Shown: one piece after another, positions 51,631 to 62,261 of the stretch
Layout: the number at the start of each line of letters is the position of its first letter
Numbering within the stretch: position 1 is the first letter of the stretch
Assembly (NCBI RefSeq): GCF_036013745.1
Contig: NZ_CP107880.1
Span: 1,550,001 to 1,614,000 of the forward strand
Direction of reading: 5' to 3'
Length of the DNA stretch: 64,000 nucleotides
Origin: Streptomyces sp. NBC_00483
GTDB taxonomy: Bacteria > Actinomycetota > Actinomycetes > Streptomycetales > Streptomycetaceae
Translations under genes and position numbers: made by a program
The notes under the pieces: model-generated
Told to the model about the DNA's origin: nothing
The model's database searches: none
The model's input: the letters and a program-made list of their open reading frames with translations, nothing else

Positions 51631-52749
51631 ATGACCCTGCCCGGGGACTCCCCGACCCCTGCCCTGAATTCCCCCTCCCCCGCCTTCCGTTGGCGCCGCG
51701 AGGACACGCTGCGCACCGCGGGCCTGATCGCGGTGATCGCCGCGCTGCACGTCGTCGCGTTCGGCGTGCTGTTCCTGCTCGTCGTGCCCGAGCACTACGA
51801 GGTCGGCAACAAGGCCTTCGGTATCGGCCTCGGCATCACGGCGTACACGCTCGGCATGCGGCACGCCTTCGACGCCGACCACATCGCGGCCATCGACAAC
51901 ACCACCCGCAAGCTGATGGCGGACGGCAAACGGCCCGTCTCGGTCGGCTTCTGGTTCGCTCTCGGCCACTCCAGCGTGGTGGTCGCCATGGCGGCGCTCG
52001 TCGCGGGTGGCGCCGCGCTCGCGGGCACCCTGCTGAACGACGAATCGCGGACCCACCAGGTGCTCGGCGTCGTCGGCACCACCGTCTCCGGTTCGTTCCT
52101 GTATCTCATCGCGGCGCTCAACCTCGTTGCCCTGATGGGCATTCTGAAGGTCTTCAAGGCGATGCGCGCGGGCTCCTACGACGAGCGGAAGCTCGAGGAG
52201 CACCTGGATTCCCGCGGGTTCATGAACCGGATCCTCGGCCGTTTCACCAAGTCCATCACCCGCCCCGGCCAGATGTTCCCGCTGGGCTTCCTCTTCGGCC
52301 TCGGCTTCGACACCGCGACCGAGGTGACGCTGATGGTGATGGCGGGCAGCGGCGCCGCCGCGGGCCTGCCGTGGTATGCGATCCTGTGCCTGCCGCTGCT
52401 GTTCGCCGCGGGCATGAGCCTGTTCGACACACTCGACGGCACGTTCATGAACTTCGCCTACCAGTGGGCGTTCTCCAACCCGGTGCGCAAGGTGTTCTAC
52501 AACCTCACCATCACCGGTCTGTCGATCGCGGTCGCGTTCTTCATCGGGACGATCGAACTCGTCGGCGTCCTGCACGACAAGCTCGACCTGAGCGACGCGG
52601 TGACCGACTGGATCGCCGGTCTCGATCTCGACAACGTCGGGTACGTGATCGTGGGCCTGTTCGTGGTCGTGTGGGCGGCGGCGATCGCCTACTGGCGCCT
52701 GGCGCGGGTCGAGCAGCGGTGGTCGGCGCGGGTGGCCGACGGCGCGTAA
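51631..52749 (+). CDS. Nickel/cobalt transporter (NiCoT family)
   Basis: This is a 372-residue membrane transporter with about eight hydrophobic segments. It shows the NiCoT signature RHAFDADHIAAIDNTTRK (about 75), a second motif GLGFDTATEVTLMV (about 225) and LFDTLDGTFMNFAYQWA. NiCoT proteins import Co2+ or Ni2+. Regulation by a B12 riboswitch just upstream points to cobalt uptake for cobalamin synthesis. ATG 51631 is used; GTG 51598 would add 11 residues without a good ribosome-binding site. Confidence 0.92.
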   Translation: MTLPGDSPTPALNSPSPAFRWRREDTLRTAGLIAVIAALHVVAFGVLFLLVVPEHYEVGNKAFGIGLGITAYTLGMRHAFDADHIAAIDNTTRKLMADGKRPVSVGFWFALGHSSVVVAMAALVAGGAALAGTLLNDESRTHQVLGVVGTTVSGSFLYLIAALNLVALMGILKVFKAMRAGSYDERKLEEHLDSRGFMNRILGRFTKSITRPGQMFPLGFLFGLGFDTATEVTLMVMAGSGAAAGLPWYAILCLPLLFAAGMSLFDTLDGTFMNFAYQWAFSNPVRKVFYNLTITGLSIAVAFFIGTIELVGVLHDKLDLSDAVTDWIAGLDLDNVGYVIVGLFVVVWAAAIAYWRLARVEQRWSARVADGA

Positions 52750-52829
52750 TTCGGTTGCCGGGGCGCGCGGCCCCTGCTGCACTGAATGCAGCGGGCAATC
52801 CCGCGCGCCCCGACCGTGAGGACCGATCC

Positions 52830-52940
52830 ATGCGCTCTGCAGACATGTTCCTTCAGAAGGCCCCTGCCCTCTCCCCCAAGGACATGACTGCCAGTGCACA
52901 CACTGAATCTGGGCATTCTCGCGCACGTCGACGCCGGTAA
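52830..52940 (+). CDS. 36-codon leader ORF overlapping the OtrA-like gene
   Basis: This 36-residue frame (MRSADMFLQK start, SRARRRR end) has GAGGA seven bases before its ATG, a better ribosome-binding site than the GTG of the main gene. It overlaps the first 47 bases of that gene in another frame. Leader peptides are known for tet(M)-type ribosome-protection genes. No similarity to a known leader was recognised, so function is inference. Confidence 0.4.
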   Translation: MRSADMFLQKAPALSPKDMTASAHTESGHSRARRRR

Positions 52941-54900
52941 GACCAGCCTGACCGAGCGGCTCCTGCACACGGCCGGGGTGATCGACGAACTCGGCCGGGT
53001 CGACGACGGGAGCACCCGCACCGACTCCCTCGACCTGGAGCGCAGGCGCGGCATCACCATCAAGTCCGCCGTGGCGTCGTTCCCGCTCGGCGACACCAAC
53101 ATCAATCTGGTGGACACACCGGGCCACCCGGACTTCATCGCCGAGGTCGAGCGGGTGCTCGGGGTCCTCGACGGGGCGGTGCTCGTCGTCTCGGCCGTCG
53201 AGGGCGTGCAGGCGCAGACCCGCGTCCTGATGCGGACGCTGCGCCGACTGCGCATCCCCACGGTGGTGTTCGTGAACAAGGTCGACCGCGGCGGCGCCCG
53301 CGAGGCCGCGCTCCTCGACGACCTGCGGCACAAACTCACCCCTGCCGTGGTCCCGATGAACACGGTGCCGCACGGCCTCGGCGGCCGGGACGCGCTCTGC
53401 GTCCCCTACGTCGCCCAGGACGCGGAGCATCGCGCCCGCCTGGTCGACGTGCTCTCCGCCCGCGACGACGCGCTGCTGGAGGCGTACGTCAAGGACGAGG
53501 GGTCGGTCACGTACGGCCGACTGCGCGACGCGCTCGCCGAGCAGACGGCGCGCACCGAGGCGCATCCCGTGTACTTCGGCTCGGCGATGACCGGGGTGGG
53601 GATCGACACCCTCGTGGACGGCATCACGCGCCTGCTCCCTCCTGCCGAGGAACTGCCCCAACTACCGCTCTCCGCCCGCGTGTTCAAGGTGGAGCGCGGT
53701 CCGGCCGGCGAGAAGATCGCGTATGCCCGCGTGTTCACCGGGACGCTGCGGGTGCGCGAACGGCTCGCGTTGCCCGGCGGCGGGGAGGACCGGGTGACGT
53801 CGGTGCGCGTCTTCGCGGACGGGGCGGACACACCACGCACGGAGGCGGGCCCAGGAAAGGTGGCACGCCTGTGGGGACTCGGCGGGGTACGTGTCGGCGA
53901 CGACCTCGGCGAGCCCCAAGTCCCCGTCAAGGAGCACCACTTCGCGCCGCCCACTCTGGAGACGGTGGTCGACCCGGACCGGCCGGGGCTGCGCGGCGCC
54001 CTGCTCGCCGCGCTCACCCAGCTCGCCGAGCAGGACCCGCTGATCGGCCTGCGCCAGGACGACATCCGCCAGGAGATCTTCCTGTCGCTCTACGGCGAGG
54101 TGCAGAAGGAGGTCGTGCAGTCCACGCTCGCCGAGGAGTTCGGGCTCGACGTGACGTTCCGGGAGTCGACGCCCCTGTGCGTCGAGCGGCCGACGGGCTC
54201 CGGCGCGGCGGTCGAGGTCATGAAGGACGACGGGAACCCGTTCCTGGCGACCATCGGACTGCGGGTCGACCCGGCGCCGATCGGCTCGGGCATCGCGTTC
54301 CGGCTCGGCATCGAGCTCGGTTCCCTCCCCCTGGCCTTCATCAAGGCCATCGAGGAGACCGTGCACAGGACGCTGCGCCAGGGGCTGCTCGGCTGGCAGG
54401 TCACCGACTGCACGGTGACGCTGACGCGCTCCGGCTACGCGCCGCGGCAGAGCCACGCGCACGCCGTCTTCGACAAGTCGATGTCGAGCACGGCGGGCGA
54501 CTTCCGCGGACTGACCCCGCTGGTCCTGATGAGCGCACTCGCGCGCGCGGGCACGGCGGTGTGCGAGCCGATGCACCGCTTCCGCCTGGACATCCCGGCC
54601 GACCTGTACGGGGCGGTACTGCTGGTGATCACCCGGCTGCGGGCCGTGCCGACGGGGCAGCACACGGACGGCGGGGCATGGACCACGGTCGACGGGCTGA
54701 TCCCCGCGGCACGGGTGCGCGCCCTGGAGCAACAACTGCCGTCCCTCACCCGGGGCGAGGGCATCCTGGAGGCCTCCTTCGACCACTACGCCCCGGTCCG
54801 CGAGGACACACCGCGCCGCTCCCGCACGGACCACGACCCGCTGCACCGCAAGGAGTACCTGCTGCGGGTGGTGCGCGGGGCGGGGGCACGGACGGCGTGA
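52894..54900 (+). CDS. OtrA/TetM-type ribosomal protection translation GTPase
   Basis: This is a 668-residue EF-G-like GTPase of the tetracycline ribosomal-protection class, close in length to OtrA (about 660). It has G1 AHVDAGKTSLTERLL, RRRGITIKSAVASF (switch I/II), G3 LVDTPGHPDF, G4 FVNKVDR and SA (YFGSAMTG). The domain IV/V region includes YAPRQSHAHAVFDKSMSS and the C-terminal EASFDHYAPV. It removes tetracycline from ribosomes or is a producer-type self-resistance homologue. The start is GTG 52894 with AAGGA 11 bases upstream, overlapped by a short leader ORF. Confidence 0.9.
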   Translation: MHTLNLGILAHVDAGKTSLTERLLHTAGVIDELGRVDDGSTRTDSLDLERRRGITIKSAVASFPLGDTNINLVDTPGHPDFIAEVERVLGVLDGAVLVVSAVEGVQAQTRVLMRTLRRLRIPTVVFVNKVDRGGAREAALLDDLRHKLTPAVVPMNTVPHGLGGRDALCVPYVAQDAEHRARLVDVLSARDDALLEAYVKDEGSVTYGRLRDALAEQTARTEAHPVYFGSAMTGVGIDTLVDGITRLLPPAEELPQLPLSARVFKVERGPAGEKIAYARVFTGTLRVRERLALPGGGEDRVTSVRVFADGADTPRTEAGPGKVARLWGLGGVRVGDDLGEPQVPVKEHHFAPPTLETVVDPDRPGLRGALLAALTQLAEQDPLIGLRQDDIRQEIFLSLYGEVQKEVVQSTLAEEFGLDVTFRESTPLCVERPTGSGAAVEVMKDDGNPFLATIGLRVDPAPIGSGIAFRLGIELGSLPLAFIKAIEETVHRTLRQGLLGWQVTDCTVTLTRSGYAPRQSHAHAVFDKSMSSTAGDFRGLTPLVLMSALARAGTAVCEPMHRFRLDIPADLYGAVLLVITRLRAVPTGQHTDGGAWTTVDGLIPAARVRALEQQLPSLTRGEGILEASFDHYAPVREDTPRRSRTDHDPLHRKEYLLRVVRGAGARTA

Positions 54901-55348
54901 CGGTTGTGGGGCGGTCCGGGGGCCGGGGGCCGGTGGCCGGTGGCATCCGGGCGACCGGATCCGGGCGGACGGCCCGTGGCGGTTGAATCCGGGCCGTTTG
55001 GCCCACCCACGAGGGCCCCTTGGCCCCGTCCGTGACGGGGTCGCGCCCTGAGATGCTTCGAATTCGAGCCTCCCGTGCCTTCGCTCTCCCGCCGCGGCGC
55101 ACGGTGGAGGCCGAGCACGGGCCCGCTGTTCGCAGAAGGGGGAGCCGCGAACAGCGGGCCCGTAAGCTCCGCAGCCCGTGTCACCGCCCGTGCCTGTCAC
55201 CGCACGTGTCGCCGTCCGGGCCCGGGCCGACCGGGCGTCGCACACGTGCCCGGCGCGCCGCTGTGACAACTCGCGCGCAAAACGGCCCAATCGGAGCGAT
55301 AAAGTGGCTCGTCAACCCGCACGTGCCCGATCACTCAGGAGTGCCTAC
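54901..55348 (+). other. 448-bp gap with a 17-bp perfect hairpin
   Basis: No gene is apparent. ACGGGCCCGCTGTTCGC (55117-55133) and its exact complement (55147-55163) form a 17-bp stem with a 13-base loop, extended by GAGC/GCTC across a 2-base bulge. No U-tract follows. TAAAGT at 55300-55305 may be the -10 of the next gene. The hairpin could terminate the OtrA-like transcript. Confidence 0.55.
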
Positions 55349-56680
55349 GTGTCCGTAGCCATCGACTCGTCCGACGCCGCCATCCCGTCCGGCGACGCCG
55401 CCCCCGCGGAGCCCGTGCCCGCGCCGGCCGTCGCCCCGGACAGCAGCGCCGCCGCACCCGCGAACGAGGAGACGGCCGAGCCCGGGGACACCGACAACAT
55501 GTGGACCCCGCCGACCACCGACGCCCCGACCGCCGACGCTCCCGACGACGCCGCGCCCGCCCCCGAAGGCACCCCCGACAGCGTGTCCGACAGCTTCTGG
55601 ACGCCGCCCACGGAGGTCCCCTTCGCGGAAAGCTCCGTGGTTGACGACGAGGCAGCGGCCGACGACGACCCCGCCCCCGGCGACGTACCGGAGGCCATCA
55701 CCCGCGACGCCCACGAGTTCGGCGTCTACGCCCGCACCGGTGGCTGGTCCTTCGCCCTGAAGGTGGCCCGCAGCGTCCGGCCCGGCGGGCAGTCCGCCGG
55801 GGAGTCCGCCAAGGTCTCCGCCCGGAAGTTCGCCGAACTCGCGGGCTGCTCCCCCGACCGCGTCATGCGGTTCTACAAGGCGTGGGACAGCGCGGCGGAC
55901 GACGGTCTGGTCCCCCAGTTCGAGGCCCTCACGCCCGGTACCGACGTCGAACTCCCGGACGCCGACGTCTGGTTGTCGTACTACGTGTCCCGCAACAGCG
56001 CGACCTCGGTGCGCGGCCAGGCGATCACCGAGGCCGCCGAGTCCGAGGGCATCCGCCCGACGAAGGCCCTGGAGGTCGCGGAGAACCCGACGGCGCTGCG
56101 GGCCGCGATCCTCGCCGACCCCGGCACCGCAGAGGCCGCCCGCAAGGCGCTGATGGACCGCCTCGACGAGGACCCGGTGCTGCGCACGGGCATGGCCCGC
56201 GACATCGTGCGTACGGACGACCTGAAGAAGGCCGTCGCCGAGGAGACCAAGACCGGCGGCCAGCTCGAGTACGTTCGCAGGATCGCGGAGGAGGGGCAGG
56301 TCAAGACCCCCGCGGGCCAGAAGATCGAGGCCTCCCCCGCGCTGCGCGAGGAGGCAGAGCGGCACCTGTCCCTCATCGACGAGCTGGACGAGGACGAGGA
56401 GGCGGGCGAGTGGGCCCGCGAGGCGTACGACACCGTGCGCACGCTCGTCGCCGAGACCGTCGAGAAGGACCCCGAGCTGCGGGTGCAGGAGCGGCGCGCG
56501 AAGTTCTACAGCAGCCTGCAGAAGGCGACGAAGGCCTTCGAGGAGCTGACGTTCGACGACGTCGCCGCCGAGGAGATCGACGACATCGTCGAGGACGACA
56601 TGCTGCAGCGCCTCGAGGAACTGCAGTCGGCGATCGCGACCTGCATCACGGCGCTCCAGTCGGCCCAGAAGAAGGACTGA
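55349..56680 (+). CDS. Conserved actinomycete protein of unknown function
   Basis: This 443-residue protein has three visible parts: a disordered acidic Ala/Pro/Asp N-terminus (about 1-125), a globular region at about 125-255, and an acidic all-helical C-terminus (about 280-440, AVAEETKTGGQLEYVRRI to EEIDDIVEDDMLQRLEELQ). The globular region holds a possible helix-turn-helix (ARKFAELAGCSPDRVMRFYKAW). It has no signal peptide or membrane segment. I recognise the type from Streptomyces genomes but not a function. A DNA-associated or ParB/phage-repressor-like role is only suggested by the HTH-like segment. The GTG at 55349 has AGGAG seven bases upstream. Confidence 0.8.
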   Translation: MSVAIDSSDAAIPSGDAAPAEPVPAPAVAPDSSAAAPANEETAEPGDTDNMWTPPTTDAPTADAPDDAAPAPEGTPDSVSDSFWTPPTEVPFAESSVVDDEAAADDDPAPGDVPEAITRDAHEFGVYARTGGWSFALKVARSVRPGGQSAGESAKVSARKFAELAGCSPDRVMRFYKAWDSAADDGLVPQFEALTPGTDVELPDADVWLSYYVSRNSATSVRGQAITEAAESEGIRPTKALEVAENPTALRAAILADPGTAEAARKALMDRLDEDPVLRTGMARDIVRTDDLKKAVAEETKTGGQLEYVRRIAEEGQVKTPAGQKIEASPALREEAERHLSLIDELDEDEEAGEWAREAYDTVRTLVAETVEKDPELRVQERRAKFYSSLQKATKAFEELTFDDVAAEEIDDIVEDDMLQRLEELQSAIATCITALQSAQKKD

Positions 56681-56718
56681 CTCCGGACGGGCTCCGGAGG
56701 GACTGACTCCGGTTGGAC

Positions 56719-56758
56719 CCACGATGCCACCGCGGGACGCGCCGCGGTGGCATCGTGG
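56719..56758. terminator. 17-bp hairpin abutting the dienelactone hydrolase start
   Basis: CCACGATGCCACCGCGG (56719-56735) and its exact complement (56742-56758) form a 17-bp stem with a GACGCG loop. It lies 38 bp after the upstream stop and three bases before ATG 56762, so it may terminate the first gene. It leaves no room for a ribosome-binding site in front of the second. Confidence 0.65.
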
Positions 56759-56761
56759 CCC

Positions 56762-57499
56762 ATGGCACACACCCCACAAACCCCGCAGACCCCGCACACC
56801 CCCAGGTCCACGGGCCGCCCGGCCCACCAGAACGTGACGTTCGACAGCCACGGCAGCACGGCCCACGGCTATCTGGCGCTCCCGGCCTCGGGGCACGGCC
56901 CCGGCGTCATCGTCATCCAGGAGTGGTGGGGCCTGACCGACCACATCGCCGACGTCGCCGACCGCCTCGCCGCCGAGGGCTTCGTGGCACTCGCGCCCGA
57001 CCTGTACGGCGGGAACGTCGCGCACGACTCCGGGGAAGCGTTCCGCATGATGCAGGACCTGCCGGTGGAGCGCGGCGTGAAACTTCTCTCCGGCGCGGTC
57101 GACCACCTGCTCACCCTCCCCCAGACCACCTCCGACACGGTCGGCGCGGTCGGCTTCTGCATGGGCGGCGGCTTCGTCCTGTACCTGGCCGCGGCGGACC
57201 AGCGGGTGAGCGCGGCGGTCCCGTTCTACGGCGTGATCCAGGGCGAGATCCCGGACTTCTCCGGCCTGAAGGCGCAGATCCTGGGCCACTACGGAGAGCG
57301 CGACGAGGCGATCCCTCCGGCCACCCTCGACGGCCTCCGCACCGCGATGAAGAACCAGTCCGGCATCGACGCCGACTTCCGCATGTACCCGGCCGACCAC
57401 GCCTTCTTCAACGACGGCCGCCCAGAGGTCTACAACGCGCAGGCGTCGGCCCAGGCCTGGTCATCAACACTGGACTTCCTGCGAGCCAAGCTGAACTGA
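56762..57499 (+). CDS. Dienelactone hydrolase-family protein
   Basis: This is a 245-residue alpha/beta hydrolase of the DLH family. It has VIVIQEWWGLTDHIADVADR (about 45), nucleophile Cys in GAVGFCMGGGFVLYLAA (about 132), acid in YGERDEAIPP and His in PADHAFFND. The Cys-Asp-His triad is intact. The N-terminus has TPQTPQTPHTP repeats. The natural substrate is unknown. A hairpin occupies the space where a ribosome-binding site should be, so the true start may be downstream or translation may be unusual. Confidence 0.87.
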   Translation: MAHTPQTPQTPHTPRSTGRPAHQNVTFDSHGSTAHGYLALPASGHGPGVIVIQEWWGLTDHIADVADRLAAEGFVALAPDLYGGNVAHDSGEAFRMMQDLPVERGVKLLSGAVDHLLTLPQTTSDTVGAVGFCMGGGFVLYLAAADQRVSAAVPFYGVIQGEIPDFSGLKAQILGHYGERDEAIPPATLDGLRTAMKNQSGIDADFRMYPADHAFFNDGRPEVYNAQASAQAWSSTLDFLRAKLN

Positions 57500-57519
57500 C
57501 CACATCAAGCCGCTCCCCC

Positions 57520-57672
57520 TTCAAGCCCCTGCGACGCTTGAGCAGCGGGTCAGAGGCGGAGCCCCGATCATTTAAGCCCCTCCGGCGATTGAGGAGCGGG
57601 GCCCGGGGCAGAGCCCCGATCTTTCAAGCCCCTGCGGCGATTGAGCAGCGGGGTCCGGGGCAGCGCCCCGAG
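57520..57672. repeat. Three tandem 52-bp Streptomyces-type intergenic repeats
   Basis: Copies begin at 57520, 57571 and 57623. Each begins TTCAAGCCCCTGCGGCGATT, continues with GAGCAGCGGGGTCCGGGGCA and ends GAGCCCCGATCT. A fourth copy is at 62209-62260. Each can form a GGGGC/GCCCC hairpin. They resemble repeats that I have seen scattered in Streptomyces intergenic regions. They lie between the convergent DLH and M13 genes. Confidence 0.85.
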
Positions 57673-57719
57673 ACGTAGGGCCGGGAGGCGCGCACCTCCC
57701 GGCCCCGCTCAGGAACGTC

Positions 57720-59681
57720 TCACCAGATCCGAACCCGATCCCCCGGCGCAACCCACAACCCGTCCCCCACAACCGTGGCAAACGCCTCATGGAACTCATC
57801 CAGGTTCCGCACAATGTTCGCCCGGAACTCCGGCGGCGAATGCGGGTCGATCGTCAGGTACTGCTGCTCCTGCTCCGTGCGCCGCTTGGTGCGCCAGCAG
57901 TACGCCCAGTTCATGAACAGCCGCTGCGTACCGGTGAGTTCACCGTCACTCGGCACCGGCTCGTCGCCCAGCGCGATCTTGTACGCGGTGTGCCCGATGG
58001 TGAGCCCGCCGAGGTCACCAATGTTCTCGCCCACGGTCAGCGACCCGTTGACGAACTCCCCCGGAAGGTTCCGCGGCGAGAACCCGTCGTACTGCTTGAC
58101 GAGCGCCTTCGACTTCGCCTCGAAGGCGGCCTTGTCGTCCGCGGTCCACCAGTCGTTCAGGTTGCCCGCGCCGTCGTACTGCGCGCCCTGGTCGTCGAAA
58201 CCGTGGCCGATCTCGTGCCCGATGACGGCGCCGATGCCGCCGTAGTTCTCGGCGGCGTCGGCGTCCGGCGAGAAGAACGGCTTCTGCAGGATGCCGGCCG
58301 GGAAGCAGATCTCGTTCGTGCCCGGGTTGTAGTACGCGTTGACGGTCTGCGGCAGCATGAACCACTCGTCGCGGTCGACCGGCGCGCCGATCTTCGCCAT
58401 CTGCCGGTCGTGCTCGAAGGCATCGGCCGCGTACGCGTTGGCCAGCAGGTCGTCGGGGACGACGGCGAGCCCCGAGTAGTCACGGAACGCGTCCGGGTAG
58501 CCGATCTTCGGCCGGAACGTGGCGAGCTTCTCGTACGCCCGGTCCTTGGTCTCGTCCGTCATCCAGTCGAGGCGGGAGATGGACTGGCGGTAGGCCTCGA
58601 GGAGGTTGGCGACCAGCTCGTCCATGAGCGCCTTGGAGCGCGGCGGGAAGTGCCGGGCCACGTACTCCTTGCCGACGGACTCGCCGATGGCGCCCTCGAC
58701 GAAGGCGACGCCGCGCTTCCAGCGGGCGCGCAGCTCCGGAGTGCCGTTGAGCGTCTTGCCGTAGAACTCGAAGTTCACGCGCACGAACGGCGTCGACAGG
58801 TACGGCGCGGCGGAGCGCAGCACGCGCGCGAGCAGCCAGTCGCGCCACTGCTCGATGGGAACCTCGGCGAGAACCGCGGACAGATGCGTCAGATACGAGG
58901 GCTGGCGCACGCACGACTCGGCGAGGGTCTCGTCCTTGCCGCCGAGCCCGGTGACGTAGCCCCGCCAGTCGAACGACGGGGCGAGAGCGGTGAGTTCATC
59001 GAAGGTGGTGAGGTTGTACGTCTTCTGTACGTCGCGCGTCTCGGCGCGCTCCCAGTGGCCCTCGGCGAGCCGGGTCTCCAGGGCGAGGACGGTGCGCGCG
59101 GCGGAGGCGGGGTCCGCGTGCTCGCCGAGCGTGAACAGCTCGGTCAGGTACGCCTCGTACTTCTCGCGGATCTCGGCGAACTTCTCTTCGCGGTAGTACG
59201 ACTCGTCGGGCAGGCCGATGCCGCCCTGGAGGATGTTGAAGAGGTAGCGGTCGGAGTTCCGGTCGTCGCTGTCGATGTAGGCGCCGAACAGGCCGGAGCC
59301 GCCCTTGCGCTCGAAGCGGCCGAGGAACCCGGCGAGCTGCCGCACGTCGTCGAGCGCCGCCACCTCCTCGATCAGCGGGCGGACCGGGTCGAGCCCGCGG
59401 GCCTCGACGGCCTCCTCGTCCATGAACGACGCGTACAGGTCGGCGATCTTGCGCGCCTCGTCCGCGTCCAGGCTCGTGGGGCCGCCGGCCGCGATCTCCT
59501 GAATGATCTCCTTGACCCGCTGCTCGGCCACGTCCACGAGCTCCACGAAGGGGCCCCAGCTGGAGCGGTCGTCGGGGATCGGCTCGGTCGCCAGCCACTG
59601 GCCGTTGACATGCCCGAAGAGGTCGTCCTGCGGTCGGATCGCCGGGTCCATGCCCGGGCGTGCGTCATCCAGAGTGCTCAT
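57720..59681 (-). CDS. M13-family zinc metallopeptidase (neprilysin/PepO type)
   Basis: This is a 653-residue zinc endopeptidase. The catalytic motif is GHEIGHGFDDQGAQYD (about 490; HExxH), the third ligand is in GENIGDLGGL (about 550), and a NAYYNPGTNEICFPAGILQ region contacts substrate (about 445; NAYYNP in particular). It has no signal peptide or membrane anchor, so it is cytosolic like many actinobacterial PepO proteins. Length matches the family. The ATG at 59681 has AGGGTG upstream. It cleaves oligopeptides. Confidence 0.93.
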   Translation of the reverse strand: MSTLDDARPGMDPAIRPQDDLFGHVNGQWLATEPIPDDRSSWGPFVELVDVAEQRVKEIIQEIAAGGPTSLDADEARKIADLYASFMDEEAVEARGLDPVRPLIEEVAALDDVRQLAGFLGRFERKGGSGLFGAYIDSDDRNSDRYLFNILQGGIGLPDESYYREEKFAEIREKYEAYLTELFTLGEHADPASAARTVLALETRLAEGHWERAETRDVQKTYNLTTFDELTALAPSFDWRGYVTGLGGKDETLAESCVRQPSYLTHLSAVLAEVPIEQWRDWLLARVLRSAAPYLSTPFVRVNFEFYGKTLNGTPELRARWKRGVAFVEGAIGESVGKEYVARHFPPRSKALMDELVANLLEAYRQSISRLDWMTDETKDRAYEKLATFRPKIGYPDAFRDYSGLAVVPDDLLANAYAADAFEHDRQMAKIGAPVDRDEWFMLPQTVNAYYNPGTNEICFPAGILQKPFFSPDADAAENYGGIGAVIGHEIGHGFDDQGAQYDGAGNLNDWWTADDKAAFEAKSKALVKQYDGFSPRNLPGEFVNGSLTVGENIGDLGGLTIGHTAYKIALGDEPVPSDGELTGTQRLFMNWAYCWRTKRRTEQEQQYLTIDPHSPPEFRANIVRNLDEFHEAFATVVGDGLWVAPGDRVRIW

Positions 59682-59749
59682 CGCTGCACCCTACCCAGGT
59701 CAGGGCGTAGGGAGAGCGTCAAATACGGGTGCTTCCGCGCAGCGTGAAC

Positions 59750-59790
59750 AACACTGCCCCGGTCGGCACGGGGCCGACCGGGGCAGTGTT
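59750..59790. terminator. 17-bp hairpin between icd and the M13 gene
   Basis: AACACTGCCCCGGTCGG (59750-59766) and its exact complement (59774-59790) form a 17-bp stem with a CACGGGG loop. It lies 57 bp after the icd stop on the minus strand and upstream of the M13 gene, as expected for the icd terminator. Confidence 0.75.
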
Positions 59791-59798
59791 CGCGCAAC

Positions 59799-62127
<2,329 letters not shown>

Positions 62128-62208
62128 TCAAGATATCTCCTCCCCGGCCAGGATCCGAAAGGGGTCCACCCGCCAAGATCTTTCCGGCCCCAGGGCGACC
62201 AGGCGCAT

Positions 62209-62260
62209 TTCAAGCCCCTGCGGCGATTGAGCAGCGGGGTCCGGGGCAGAGCCCCAATCT
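62209..62260. repeat. Fourth copy of the 52-bp repeat
   Basis: TTCAAGCCCCTGCGGCGATT begins this copy, near-identical to those at 57520-57672. The bases after it (ATCTTTTACGCCCGTGCGGC, 62257 on) look like the degenerate start of another copy and overlap the stop of the PHP gene. Confidence 0.8.
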
Positions 62261-62261
62261 T

